DNA of 64,000 bases. Source: Suillus spraguei (taxonomy: Eukaryota; Basidiomycota; Agaricomycetes; Boletales; Suillaceae). Position 1 is the first letter of the stretch, and every line of letters begins with the position of its first letter. The notes under the pieces are model-generated. The model searched no databases and was not told the origin of the DNA. It saw only the letters and a list, made by a program, of their open reading frames with translations. The position numbers and the translations under genes are program-made. Shown in pieces: positions 1 to 9,844 of this stretch. The stretch covers positions 1 to 64,000 of the forward strand of contig JABCPU010000026.1 in assembly GCA_016800925.1 (NCBI GenBank), given 5' to 3'.

Positions 1-398
1 GAGATTAGAAGTATGGTATATGACAACCACCCGGAGTAAATCTCAAAAGCCAGTAGACAGTACACTTTGAGTAACCAGGGCAAGGGGAAGGAAATAATGT
101 ACATATACCAAACTGCCCCCATTTGTACCACACTATCATCCTTTGTCACACTTCTCAAAACACCATGTCTTATGTCCCAAATATTAAATCCCAAGCACCG
201 AGTTCCGGACGAATCCTGATCACCGAGTTCCAGACGAATCCCGATCACCGAGCTCTGGACCCCGGGTATCAATCATTGGTAGTTGGTATTCAACACTAGG
301 GTTTGTGCATCATCTAAAATCAATTGAAAATGTCATTGTTATACATTAAAAATTCAGTGGTGTACATGATGTAAGTATGTGAATGAATATCCAAATAT
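1..398. repeat. Window-edge repeat-rich sequence with an LTR-like end
   Basis: Bases 7-25 are identical to bases 5362-5380, and both copies end in TATATGACA, so the window may open inside the last bases of an LTR of the same family as 4494-5380. Bases 195-260 hold three degenerate copies of a unit reading roughly CACCGAGTTCCGGACGAATC. No coding frame is convincing here. The stretch up to 398 also contains the 3' flank of the minus-strand gene relic that ends at 399. Confidence 0.35.
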
Positions 399-985
399 TT
401 ACATATGGGGTTGATCATCACACTTCTCAATGAGGGTATCTAATACCAGCAGCAATTCAGAGCTCATCTGTTTGGCCCTTTGCAACCTCTGGAGGTCCAT
501 ATCAGCTCTTCTGAGTTTGTCGGATGTGTCAGCCCAAGCCACTTGGAATGGTCGGTCGGCCTTGAGGAGTTGATGTACAGTAGGCTCCAGAAGATTGCCA
601 TGATGCTGTTGGTAATGACTGAGGCGATCTAGAATTGATTCAACTTACAGAAAATTAGCAGAAAGATAAATTAAGAACAATTAAATACTCACATTCTCTT
701 TGATCATATGACCTCAGTGGCATGAACTCCCGAAGCATGGCACGCAGTTCTTCATTGCTGAGTTCCGGTATGGGGGATTGACGTTCAGGAGGTGTTGCAT
801 TTGCTTGGGAGATCACATCAATAATGAAAATGAGATGGTATGAATTAACTCACATGGAATGGGCAATCCTGGGATAGCCGGAGCATCAATCTCAACATCA
901 GCACATTCCAGTACTTCATCACAATCAATAAGATCATTGTCAGGCCCTAGGTACAAGTCCGCATCGTTGAACAAAGTGAGTTCCT

Positions 986-1592
986 TGTTATGAACTGGGG
1001 TGGCATCACCAGCGACAGTGAAAAGACACAGATGGTCTGCTGGGAAGTTCTGCAATGTCCAGAAGAGGACAAGGTGAAAGTACAAGGAATGCGTTCCAAG
1101 TACTATCAAGGGTTCAGCCTCAAAGACAAGTCTAAGAGGTTCTACGAGAATAGAGACTAAGGCTAAGGAGTGCTTAGACTTAGAGACAACTAAAGATTGG
1201 AGATCTTTAGCGAAGAGGAATCCAGGTAAAACCCAGTAAGATTAAAGTAGGGAATCTACTACAAGTACACTGTGCTTATATAGGTATATATGCGCGCACA
1301 GACCAGGTAACCGTGAGAATATAACTGTGTATCCTAATAAGGAAGGCATGTATTGTACAAGCGTGTTGAGATGCATGAGTCAGAGATAAGGGCATGGATT
1401 TAGCGTACGCGTATGCTAAACCGGTTGAGTCCGAGAATGGAGTCATGGGGAGTCATGACATCACATGATATGACTTACTAGTTGGATCATGTGATATCTG
1501 ATGGAAGTGGAAGTGTCCGAGCAATAAGCTCCGTATCATGTGATATATGAGAATAGAAAGGAAAATGAATAGGGGCACGTATGACTGTAACA
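986..1592 (-). mobile_element. Solo LTR of a Ty3/gypsy element, with target duplications
   Basis: 607 bp starting TGTTATGAAC and ending CTGTAACA, flanked on both sides by TTCCT (981-985 and 1593-1597). It is clearly related to the chromovirus LTRs at 9261-9736 and 16380-16851: shared blocks include AACTGGGGTGGCATCACCAG, GGTAAAACCCAGTAAGATTA and AATGAATAGGGGCACGTA. It is about 130 bp longer because of extra sequence at roughly 1375-1535. No internal element sequence is attached, so this is a solo LTR left by LTR-LTR recombination. It lies in the same orientation as the full element, whose genes are on the minus strand. Confidence 0.9.
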
Positions 1593-1739
1593 TTCCTCAG
1601 TCTGAGCCGGGTATAATTGATCTGGACAGATTGAATGAACATGCAAAGTTGGATTATCTACATTTGAATTGAGAAATCTACCAGGAATTGCATCCGAGAC
1701 ATCCGGACCACCTGATGACCCAGAATCATAGTCAATCTC

Positions 1740-1905
1740 ATCATCCGGCCCAAGGTATACATCATCACATGCATGTAATAAATGTCCGGTCAATTGGAAG
1801 ATATACTGAAAGCAACACATACCTGATGAAATCCGGGACTCAGTCTCATCATCCAGCCCAAGGTATACATCATCCAGTGCATCTAATCCATCTCCAATCA
1901 ATTGA
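1740..1905 (-). repeat. Tandem duplicated exon-intron unit
   Basis: Two adjacent copies of roughly 110 bp (about 1738-1800 and 1852-1915) contain near-identical blocks such as CTCATCATCCGGCCCAAGGTATACATCATC and its relative with CCAGCCC. Each copy carries an exon coding DDVYLGxDDE followed by a short intron, so the duplication unit spans exon plus intron. A third, more diverged copy of the protein motif (DADLYLGPDNDL) lies at about 905-965. Confidence 0.65.
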
Positions 1906-2027
1906 AAGCTATACTAAAAACACAACATACCAAGTGAAATCTGGGACTCAGTTGAGTCATCCACATCCATTGAGTTGTATTCAGTGACCGGAGGTTCATA
2001 AAATCTGACTGCTGGTTGAGATCTCAT

Positions 2028-4493
2028 GATGTCTGATCAACTGATCAAACTGATTGATAACTGATAACTTCGAAGTTCAACACATGGCTGGCAACTGCCG
2101 AAAGTTGAACCATGATCAAACAAAGACAAACAATCAATGCTTACCAAGATCATCCTTCAATTGTCTGGTTTCTTTTGAAACTTCATCCTAGTGATAACAG
2201 ATTTCAACCTTATCTCAAGCTTTTCACATCTTTCAAGTCAATCTAAATGTCTACTCCAATTCAAACCTCTTTGGCTGGCTCAAGGCAACCACTGCTCAGA
2301 TTGTGGGCATCATCGCCGGGGCTTGGCTCATGCCTGCCGGCACAGGCCAAGCCCACCTTGCTCTGACAGCACAAGTTACTAATCTTGTGGTAAGTAGCAT
2401 TCATTTGTTTAGTTTACTATTGGTTTTTCTAATATCTGGGTAGGTTGACATTGTCCGGGAGCATGAGAAAGGGCCTTACATGCCTGGCATCATTGCATCC
2501 TGTTCCAAGGAGTTGATGAGAGTTAGGTGCATGACTCCCCGGGTGTGGCCCAACTGGCACAGCATCGGCCATGATGACCCCTGGGTGTTGAAACACTCCT
2601 GGCACTGTCTTCTTAGATATATGATCTATAGATAAACACCTATAAAACCAAATATCTCCATGGTCAGTGATTCAGACAAATACCAATGACTGATAATGTG
2701 GTTGTATGTGTATGTGGGTGGCTGTTTATGTTCCCCAGGCTACGGTCAGCAAATGAGTCACTTCTGTGAGATCAGCAAACTCTTGGACAATGACAAAGAT
2801 TTTCGAAACAACTAAACTTCAAAGAAAAACACAGAAGTCAAACAAACTAAGAAACAGAAGTAACTGGCCGAATTACTCTCTCCAACAGAATGCAGGTGTT
2901 TTGCAACAATTGTGCTACCGCAATTTGTGGGAAGTTACAACAATCACTTTCTCAGACAAGCAGGTAGAATCCCTGGTCAAGACTGATCACTGCTTCAGAG
3001 ATCTCTAGCTTACTATTGAACCTGCTTCCAAGGAACTCACTATGAGTATTAAGCAGTTAGCAGGAACGGACGTCCTTGGATTTCAATACCAAGTCCCCTT
3101 TCAATAACTAGAGTCTATCAGTCAGTGAAGACCTTAACTCAGTATCGCTACTCAGATGTGTGAGATCAAGTGTCACTGTCAACCCCTAAAGTCTCTCCCA
3201 CTAAGCTACTCTGGCCTTAGATGGACTAAAGAGACAACACAAATATCAGAAACACAAGGACACTTAGCACCAACAAACTTTGAAAGAGAGAGAGAGACCA
3301 GTAATCAAAGAAAAAGAAGAAAAGAGAAAGATTCACAAGAAACAGGAGTAAGGAAACAGACAACAGAGAAAGAAAAACAGAGAGAAAGATGATGAAAGAA
3401 ACTAGAATGAATTTGTCAAAGAAAAAAAAGGATTTGTTGTCTTGCTGGTTGTCAGACACAGTGAGCTCAGGGTCTTGCTAGTTGTTGAGCACAGTGAGCT
3501 CAAGGTAGTACTATCTCACAGAGTAGACTTCCAATCTCACTGTTGTTGACAATGTTCTTGACAGTGTGCTGATAGAGCTGGTCACACTTCACTCTCAGTT
3601 ATATTTCTGAGGGGGAGAAATCTCTCTGTTTTATTGACAAAAAAGTGGGTCTTATATAGACAAAATGAATGGCTATGCTACTGTTTTCCCACATTTTGTA
3701 GGGGTGCTAGCCTACCCTATTTATTGAATATTGTCATAGTTGATGTGTAATATGCTCAAAGGTGTGAGAAGAAGTCATGTGGGATATTGATGGCTATGCA
3801 TGAATTTGAGATCAGGTGACTATTAGTGGCTATCCTAGGAGGAATATCAATTATGTAATATTTGAAGCGTAAATTTGCACTTTTTGTAGATGCATAGAAA
3901 TGACACGAGTGAATCATAGTGGGTTTCATGGGTTTCTCTGCAGGGTAACTCTGTGTAATTATTTTGCTGGGGTCACCTTGTGGGAATCTTATGAAGTAGT
4001 TTCTGTAGCCAAACATACATAAACACACCCATGAAAAATGAATTAGAAATAATAAGCAAACTTTTACGAGCAAAAAGAAACTTTCGATTCTGCATCATGG
4101 ATTGATTTCTGAATAGAGGAACACTAAGCTATTATAGTCCTGGTACTATTTGTCAGCTGCAGTAGTGCTTAGTCAGCCATGCACCAGACCGGTTTGGTGC
4201 ATGTCAGCACAGCAAGATTCGCGCCTGGGAGGCATTAGGTGACCATTCAGGTGATCTCCCTGTCATGCCTAACCCTTCAATTGGCCCAATCACTGTTGAC
4301 CTTCCCTCCCCACCCGTCGTCACAAGCAATGTCGCCAGTTCTTCCACCAACACCATTGCTGAGTTCCGGTGTAAAGATACAACCTAACCTGGGCTGTAGA
4401 TAAACTACCTCTCAAAATAGTATGTGTGGTCTTGCGCTCCGTCTAGTCTGCTTCACTTGTGAAACAAAGCATTCGACCCTAAAGGGGGATGCC
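2028..4493. other. Non-genic stretch with one possible gene fragment and low-complexity DNA
   Basis: Mostly no supported feature. Bases about 2270-2390 and 2444-2620 could be two exons on the plus strand joined over an intron at 2391-2443 (GTAAGTAGC...GGGTAG). They give an open, protein-like reading (LKATTAQIVGIIAGAW... then VDIVREHEKGPYMPG...), but no family is recognised and no start is clear. Bases 3280-3400 are strongly purine-rich (GAGA/AAAGA runs). The rest to 4493 shows no long frame on either strand and no RNA gene. Confidence 0.3.
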
Positions 4494-5380
4494 TGTTAGT
4501 ATAGTCAAGTTTGAATAGGGTCAAGAAGCTAGCAGTGTGCCAGCAGTAACGGTGAATGAGCGAAATCGATTAACAAGTGGTAAGGAACTTTAAAGACTAA
4601 GTCCACTACTGGGTAGATCCAGAGCTAGACACTAATCCTGACTGTTAAGACCGTACTCAAAAGGTAAGAGATCCGAAGGTCTTTGGCCTCAGTTCATGCA
4701 CTGTGCCCCTTTCCCAAGTAATGCCCCTTATTTCAGAGGAAGGTTATACGTCCGAAGATCTGGAAGTGATATCATGACGGATCCAGACATCCAAAGGTTT
4801 CAGATATGACATGTCCGAAGGTTATCCGGAATGTGGAGACAGAACAAGGATTAAGACTAGTCTCGGAACGAGTTCCTTAACTAGAAACTAACAGAGGTAG
4901 ACTATAGGAATCAATCCTAAGTCTCGGAAGATGACTGGAGTTGGAAGTAACTTAAGTCCAGAGGAAAGAATGAGCAGAATCTAAGATGATATTCGAACTA
5001 GGGTTCTACGGAGATCTACAAGTGGTTTATATACTGTAAGTAACTAGCACGGATAATCAATGAGTCTGGGACCAAGGGCTATGTATGATGTATAACGGAA
5101 GTCTATTAGTTAATGCACAGCAGATCAGTAAGCATGAGTCGGAAATGAAACACAGGTAATGGATCAATGAGTAGGACAGAAATATACACAGCCGGAATAC
5201 TGGAAACAGGAGGAATGATGAAAGGAGATAGATGCAGATATCCACAAGGGAGTTAGAGTGTGAGAAGTGGGCACTTTCGGATGGGTGATCCAAACAGGAT
5301 CTGTGGACTGGACGGAAGTAGGATCCATTGGATCTGATTGGATCTGATTGGATCTCAGATCAGAAGTATGGTATATGACA
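4494..5380 (+). mobile_element. LTR-like block, possible retrotransposon remnant
   Basis: 887 bp beginning TGTTAGTATAG and ending GGTATATGACA, so TG...CA with short TGT/ACA termini. It is preceded at 4481-4489 by the purine tract AAAGGGGGA, as expected of a polypurine tract just upstream of a 3' LTR. A TATA-like GTTTATATACTG lies at about 5026. Its last 19 bases recur at 7-25. The 5-bp flanks (ATGCC before, CTGAC after) do not match, so an intact insertion is not shown, and no pol sequence is recognisable to the left. Confidence 0.4.
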
Positions 5381-5723
5381 CTGACCCATAGTATGGTGAA
5401 AATAAGGTGCTGTATCATGTGGGGTACGCAGTGCTTATATTCTAAGTCATATGTACTTGGAATGCGTTAGGTGAAATCAGTAGCGCTCAAGTACAGTAAC
5501 CGCTGTATGTAAACATAGCGTGAGGTGGCTGCAGCATGAGGCAACATGTAATAAGGCTTGCCATGGAATCAGTGATAACGAACATAAAACAAGCTATGCA
5601 CCAAATGGAGCTATGCAGATGCAGCAAGGACATGGAAGGACATTGGTACGTAGAACATGGTGTGGCAGTCAGTACAGTGTGCGGTAAGCATGGAATGCCA
5701 CCGGCAATGCTAAAAGGAGTAAG

Positions 5724-6959
5724 ATGGCCTTTGGACTGGTGGAGGTTCCTATAGACGCGAGATGTGCGCCAAAAGATAGGGCTTTCGCCAATATGTTCGT
5801 TACACCAGACCTCCTGCCTATGCTTACCCATTATCAGGCTACCTCTGGCAGTTGTCCAGAGGTCGTCGAGACCCCCCAGGCTATGTCCAGCACTCCAGCT
5901 GATGAACCTGCCATCATTGATACAGGTGATATTCTCATTCCCGGCCCAGTGAGTACTCAAATGAATTTTAATGAGTCCATAAACTAACAGAACCCACAGA
6001 ACAACCCCTGCCATTATTGCACCCAGGAAAATTGGCCCTGCGCAACTTGGTTGGACAGAAGGACCCACACCCTGTGTATGTCTTGTGTCCACTGCGCCAC
6101 CAAGAAGATCAAATGTGTTTCAGCATCTCTGGGATCCCCCCCCCCCAAACGCATTTGAGGGAAGTCTACCACCCGCCAGACGCGCTCCAGGACACCTTCC
6201 AGAGCTTCCTCCAATGCTCTGGCTGCCTTGCAGTCCAGGGCCCGAACTCATAGTCAATCTTGTGGCCCCTCCGGCACTCCAGCTGTCTCTGCTGTGACCA
6301 CACCCAAGGCACAGTCCTGTGGTCGCAGACAATCACTGCCGCCAAGACACCTGCACCTGCACCAGCTTGTAAGTCACCCCAGTTTTCTATGACCATCTGA
6401 CCTTATGTATCTTTCACTTAGCTATCCCATCTTCAAGCACCGCAGTGCCTCGTCCAGCACTCGATGTGCCCATGCCAGATCTCCATTCCATGGCAATTGC
6501 GATTCAGGATGGTGCAGCTCGAATTGCTCTTCTTGAGGTTCATGTGGCGGAGCAGGATGGTAAGATTGATACCCTGCAATGCCTCCATGAGAGCCTTCGA
6601 CACAAAGTCATCGACCGGCACCCTTCATTTCCACTTCCTGACTCTCCTGTCAATGCAACCTTTTTGCTTGATCAATCTGTCCCCCTGTCCATCTCACCCC
6701 TCCCATATCTGCACTTGCTCCCCTCATTGACTTGGATATGGCAGGGATGGAACCTCCATCTCTGAAAGTCCAGGATGCATCTGCCATCGAGGGTCTCATA
6801 TTTGAGCCCAGCCAAATTCAGCCTGAAGGTCCACAAACGTCCGACAAAATTGTGGACCCAGATGATCCGGGCAACCTTGTCCCAGAATATAATTCTGATG
6901 ATATGGATGTTGAGGTGAAGGTTGAGCCCTCTGGTGAGGAGGTTGAAATGGCTACATAA
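5724..6959 (+). pseudogene. Cys-rich zinc-finger plus coiled-coil gene relic
   Basis: Plus-strand exons lie at about 5724-5948, 5991-6368 and 6422-6959, split by introns with good GT-AG ends. Exon 2 encodes a cysteine cluster with spacing CHYC...PC...C..C..C...K.KC, a Zn-binding pattern common in uncharacterised mushroom proteins. It is followed by a Ser/Arg-rich linker and, in exon 3, an amphipathic stretch (RIALLEVHVAEQDGKIDTLQ) and an acidic tail ending VEPSGEEVEMAT. The frame is broken: an in-frame TGA at 6156-6158 just after a run of ten C (6137-6146), a frame change near 6330 (S/R-rich frame into TAAKTPAPAPA), and another near 6700. The true start is uncertain because sequence upstream of 5724 does not look coding. 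Function unknown. Confidence 0.55.
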
Positions 6960-6989
6960 TTGCATGTTGATAGATGTATATAAATTGTT

Positions 6990-8290
6990 TGAATAAATGT
7001 TAGTGCCAGATGCCAAGTCCCAAAATCCAGAACTGGACACTGGAGATTCAAACTAGATATTTCACGAATTCTGGATACCCGGCCACCTGAAACACAACAC
7101 ACAATGTAAAGAATTTAAAGCCTATCTGTCGAGTCATCTAGTGCCGAGTGCTGGGTTCTGGGTTCCAGTGAAACGAAGAAACTAGCGCTGGCCTAAGTAT
7201 AAGTGCAGCATTAATCCTACTAAAGGCGCGAGTGAGATGTTCGACCCAAGAGGACTGCAGATAGAAGCAATTCCTTCTAAGTTAGTGCGAAGGAAACAAT
7301 GAAGTACTAAAATGGCAACGAAGATTCCGATTTCTGAGGTTAGCGGCGGTACTAGCGCAGTGTCAGCGGTACGTGCATGGTAATGATAGCTGCAATGGTT
7401 AGCTAGCGAGGGCAGGAACAAAGTTACTTGGGCGTGACGAAAATGTTATAACTACTGGTGGTGTGGTAGCGGTAGCAGCAACTTCCGTACGAGTGGGAAT
7501 GCAGATGAGAGAGGAAGCGACCCAGCGAGATCACTGGCTGCAGTCCGGTTACGAGTAGCGAAGTCGAAAGTTGCACGGTACTTCGAGCAGTAAAGTTACC
7601 AGCAGTTGAATCAATGAGCAAAGTTCAAATGGAGAAGAGTTCAAATGCAAATGGATTGCGACTAGCGAGCATTTCTGATACTAAGTCCTAGAGATGGGAT
7701 GTAACGGGAAGTAAAAGTAATGGTATGTATGTTCAGTCCTTTTTAACATATGCGAGCGCATACAAGATAGCTATGCAAGTCTGGTAGCGAGATAGAAAAT
7801 AAATGGGGTACTTAATTATGAGGCGCACAGCATGCAGTGGCCCCTTGAGATATAAGGTAAATCCTGCCATAGGTTTAGTAATGGCAGAAGCGAGGTAACT
7901 ACACACCAATGGATTCTAGATGGAATGGGATGGGACATGAGGGCATCAGCGCGAGGATCCGGTAAGGGTTTGCAGAAGAAGAACGGTTCCGCATTAGCGG
8001 AGCAAAAAGGCTATTTCGTCGCTATAAGGAAATCCTTTGGTTGCCGCCACAGATGGTAATGAGACGCTTGTCGAAAACAGGGTTTTGATGGTCAGCGTGA
8101 CTTTTCTCGCTACACCGGGTGCCGGGTGCCGGGTGCCAGGTGCCAGGTGCCGGCTGCAGAGTGCTGACACCAAAAAATCGAGATTTGAGATGAGAAAATA
8201 TCTACCAAAAATGTGTGGATCAAATTCCTTTCATTGTCTCACATTTTTCTGAGGCCAGAGTGCCAAACCCTGAAATGGTGGACTATCAGA
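6990..8290 (+). repeat. Left arm of a degenerate inverted repeat, split by an insert
   Basis: Two blocks, about 6990-7168 and 8115-8290, are together the reverse complement of about 16857-17170. Shared words include GGAGATTCAAACTAGATATTTC, the complement of GAATCTCCAGTTTTGAG, TCATCTAGTGCC and ATCTACCAAAAATGTGTGGATC. The arms are diverged but collinear. The middle of the left arm (about 7169-8114) has no counterpart on the right. Confidence 0.7.
7169..8114. mobile_element. Unidentified about 945-bp insert in the left inverted-repeat arm
   Basis: Interrupts the left arm relative to the right arm. It starts TGAAACGAAG and ends CTCGCTACA, so TG...CA, and is rich in TAGCG words. Length and ends would suit a solo LTR, but the 5 bases on each side (TCCAG, CCGGG) do not match and no relative is in this window. 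No long reading frame. Confidence 0.3.
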
Positions 8291-8339
8291 TTTGGGGTTT
8301 CGGGGTTTGGCACTAAAAATGTCTGGGTCAAAGTCTATT

Positions 8340-9255
8340 TATTGCCTCACATTGATTCACACATTTTGAGTGCTGAACCCAGAACCCCAGCACCTGGCAC
8401 TCAGGACTCGGGACTCATATCAAGGTGAAAGATATTGATTCACATATTTGAAGTGCCGAACCATGAACCCTGGCACCTGGGACTCAGGACTCAGCTCTCA
8501 GAACAATGTGAGGCAATAGAAAGATATAGATTTACACATTTTGAGTGCTGAACCCCGAACCCCGGCACCCAGCACTCAGGACTTTGGACTCATCATAATG
8601 TGAAACATATCAATCCACATATTTTAAGTGCCAAATCCCAGCACCCGGCACTCAGGACTCAGGACTTGGGACTCATAACAATGTGAAAGATATCAATCCA
8701 CATATCTTAAGTGCCAAACCCCAAACCCCGGCACCCAGGACTCAGGACTCGGGACTCATAACAATGTGAAAGATATTGATCCACATATTTTAAGTGCCAA
8801 ACCCCAAACCCCAAACCCAGGACTTGGTACCTGGGACTTAGAACAATGTGAGGCAATACAAAGATATTGATTCACACATTGAGTGCCGAACCCCGAACTC
8901 TGGCACCTGGCACTCGGGAATCAGGACTCAGGACTCATAACAATGTGAAAGATATTGATCTACATATTTTAAGTGCCAAACCCTGGCACCCAGGACTTAG
9001 AACAATGTGAGGCAATACAAAGATATTGATTCACACATTTTGAGTGCTGAACCCCAAACTCCAGCACCTGGCACTCAGGACTCGGGACTTGGGACTCATA
9101 ACAATGTGAAAGATATCATATCGATCCACATATTGTAAGTGCTGAACCACAAACCCCAGCACCCGGCACCCGGCACTCACAACTCGGAACTCAGAAAATG
9201 TGAGGCAATAGAAACATATTGATCCACACATTCTAAGTGCTGAACCCCAAACTCT
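8340..9255. repeat. Minisatellite with 64-99 bp units
   Basis: About nine degenerate head-to-tail copies of a unit containing (A)CAATGTGA[AG]GA/GCAATA, a [CT]ACATATTTTAAGTGCC block, ACCCCAAACCCCGGCACC and GGACTCAGGACTCGGGACTCAT. The AATGTGA word recurs at about 8510, 8598, 8682, 8765, 8846, 8941, 9005, 9104 and 9197. No coding potential. Confidence 0.85.
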
Positions 9256-9260
9256 GGTAG

Positions 9261-9736
9261 TGTTACGAACTGGGGTGGCATCACCAGCGACAGTGAAAAG
9301 ACACAGACGGTCTGCTGGGAAGTTCTACAATGTCCAGAAGAGGACAAGGTGAAAGTACAAGGAACGTGTTCCGAGTACGATCAAGGGTCTGGCCTCAAGG
9401 ATAAGTCCGAGAGGTTCTTACAAGAATGGAGACTAAGGCTAAGGAGTGCTTAGACTTAGAAACAATTCAAGGACGACTTAGGTTGGAGGCCTAAGCGAAG
9501 GAAGTTCCAGGTAAAACCCAGTAAGATTAAAGTAAGGAATCTACTACAAGTACACTGTGCTTAAATAGGCCAATATGTGCGCACAGACCAAGTAACCGTG
9601 AGATCGTAACTGCGTATCCTAATGAGGAAGGCATGTGTTGTACAGATGCGTTGAGCATATGAGTCAAAGTCATGTGACATGATATACAAGTAAGGAAACA
9701 GAGGGAAAATGAATAGGGGCACGTACAACTGTAACA
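9261..9736 (-). repeat. Chromovirus 3' LTR
   Basis: TGTTACGAAC...CTGTAACA, 476 bp, the downstream LTR in element orientation. Nearly identical to 16380-16851. The four length differences all sit in short runs where this copy has one base more, such as CTGGCC against CTGCC and ACAATTCAAGG against ACATTCAAG. Confidence 0.95.
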
Positions 9737-9844
9737 TTACCCCCATATTACGGTGAAAGCCACCGGTTTCAAACATCTCTATTGTCGTCATAGACGGGAT
9801 CATAGTCGTCATAGTTGGTGACGTCTTCATCAGCGGCGGATCCC

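Larger units (their letters stand above)
399..2027 (-). pseudogene. Uncharacterised multi-copy-type gene, interrupted by a solo LTR
   Basis: A minus-strand gene of unknown function. The proposed start is the ATG at 2027 (MRSQPAVRFYEPP...). Exons read at 2027-1931, 1891-1823, about 1770-1593 continuing at 985-863, then two further exons, ending at a TAA at 399-401 after ...LLLVLDTLIEKCDDQPHM. Introns are about 40-55 nt. The protein is acidic, and the motif D-x-Y-L-G-x-D-[DN]-[ED] occurs three times. The solo LTR at 986-1592 splits one exon; without it and one target copy the frame is continuous across the join (...LYPAQTEELTLFNDADLYL). The exon near 1770 lacks an AG acceptor where its sister copy has one, a second possible defect. 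No enzyme domain is recognised. It resembles lineage-expanded hypothetical genes of mushrooms, but that is inference. Confidence 0.55.

Noticed and set aside
3156..3459. Overlapping frames on both strands in the purine-rich stretch
   Set aside because: They are artefacts of GA-rich low-complexity DNA, with Lys/Arg/Glu on one strand and Phe/Leu/Ser on the other.
26..4493. Idea that 7-25 and 4494-5380 are paired LTRs of one element
   Set aside because: The sequence between them holds an unrelated minus-strand gene relic and no gag or pol, and no matching target duplication can be shown.
8037..9231. Several 66-71 codon frames in the minisatellite
   Set aside because: They follow the repeat unit rather than any protein-like composition and are not conserved between units.
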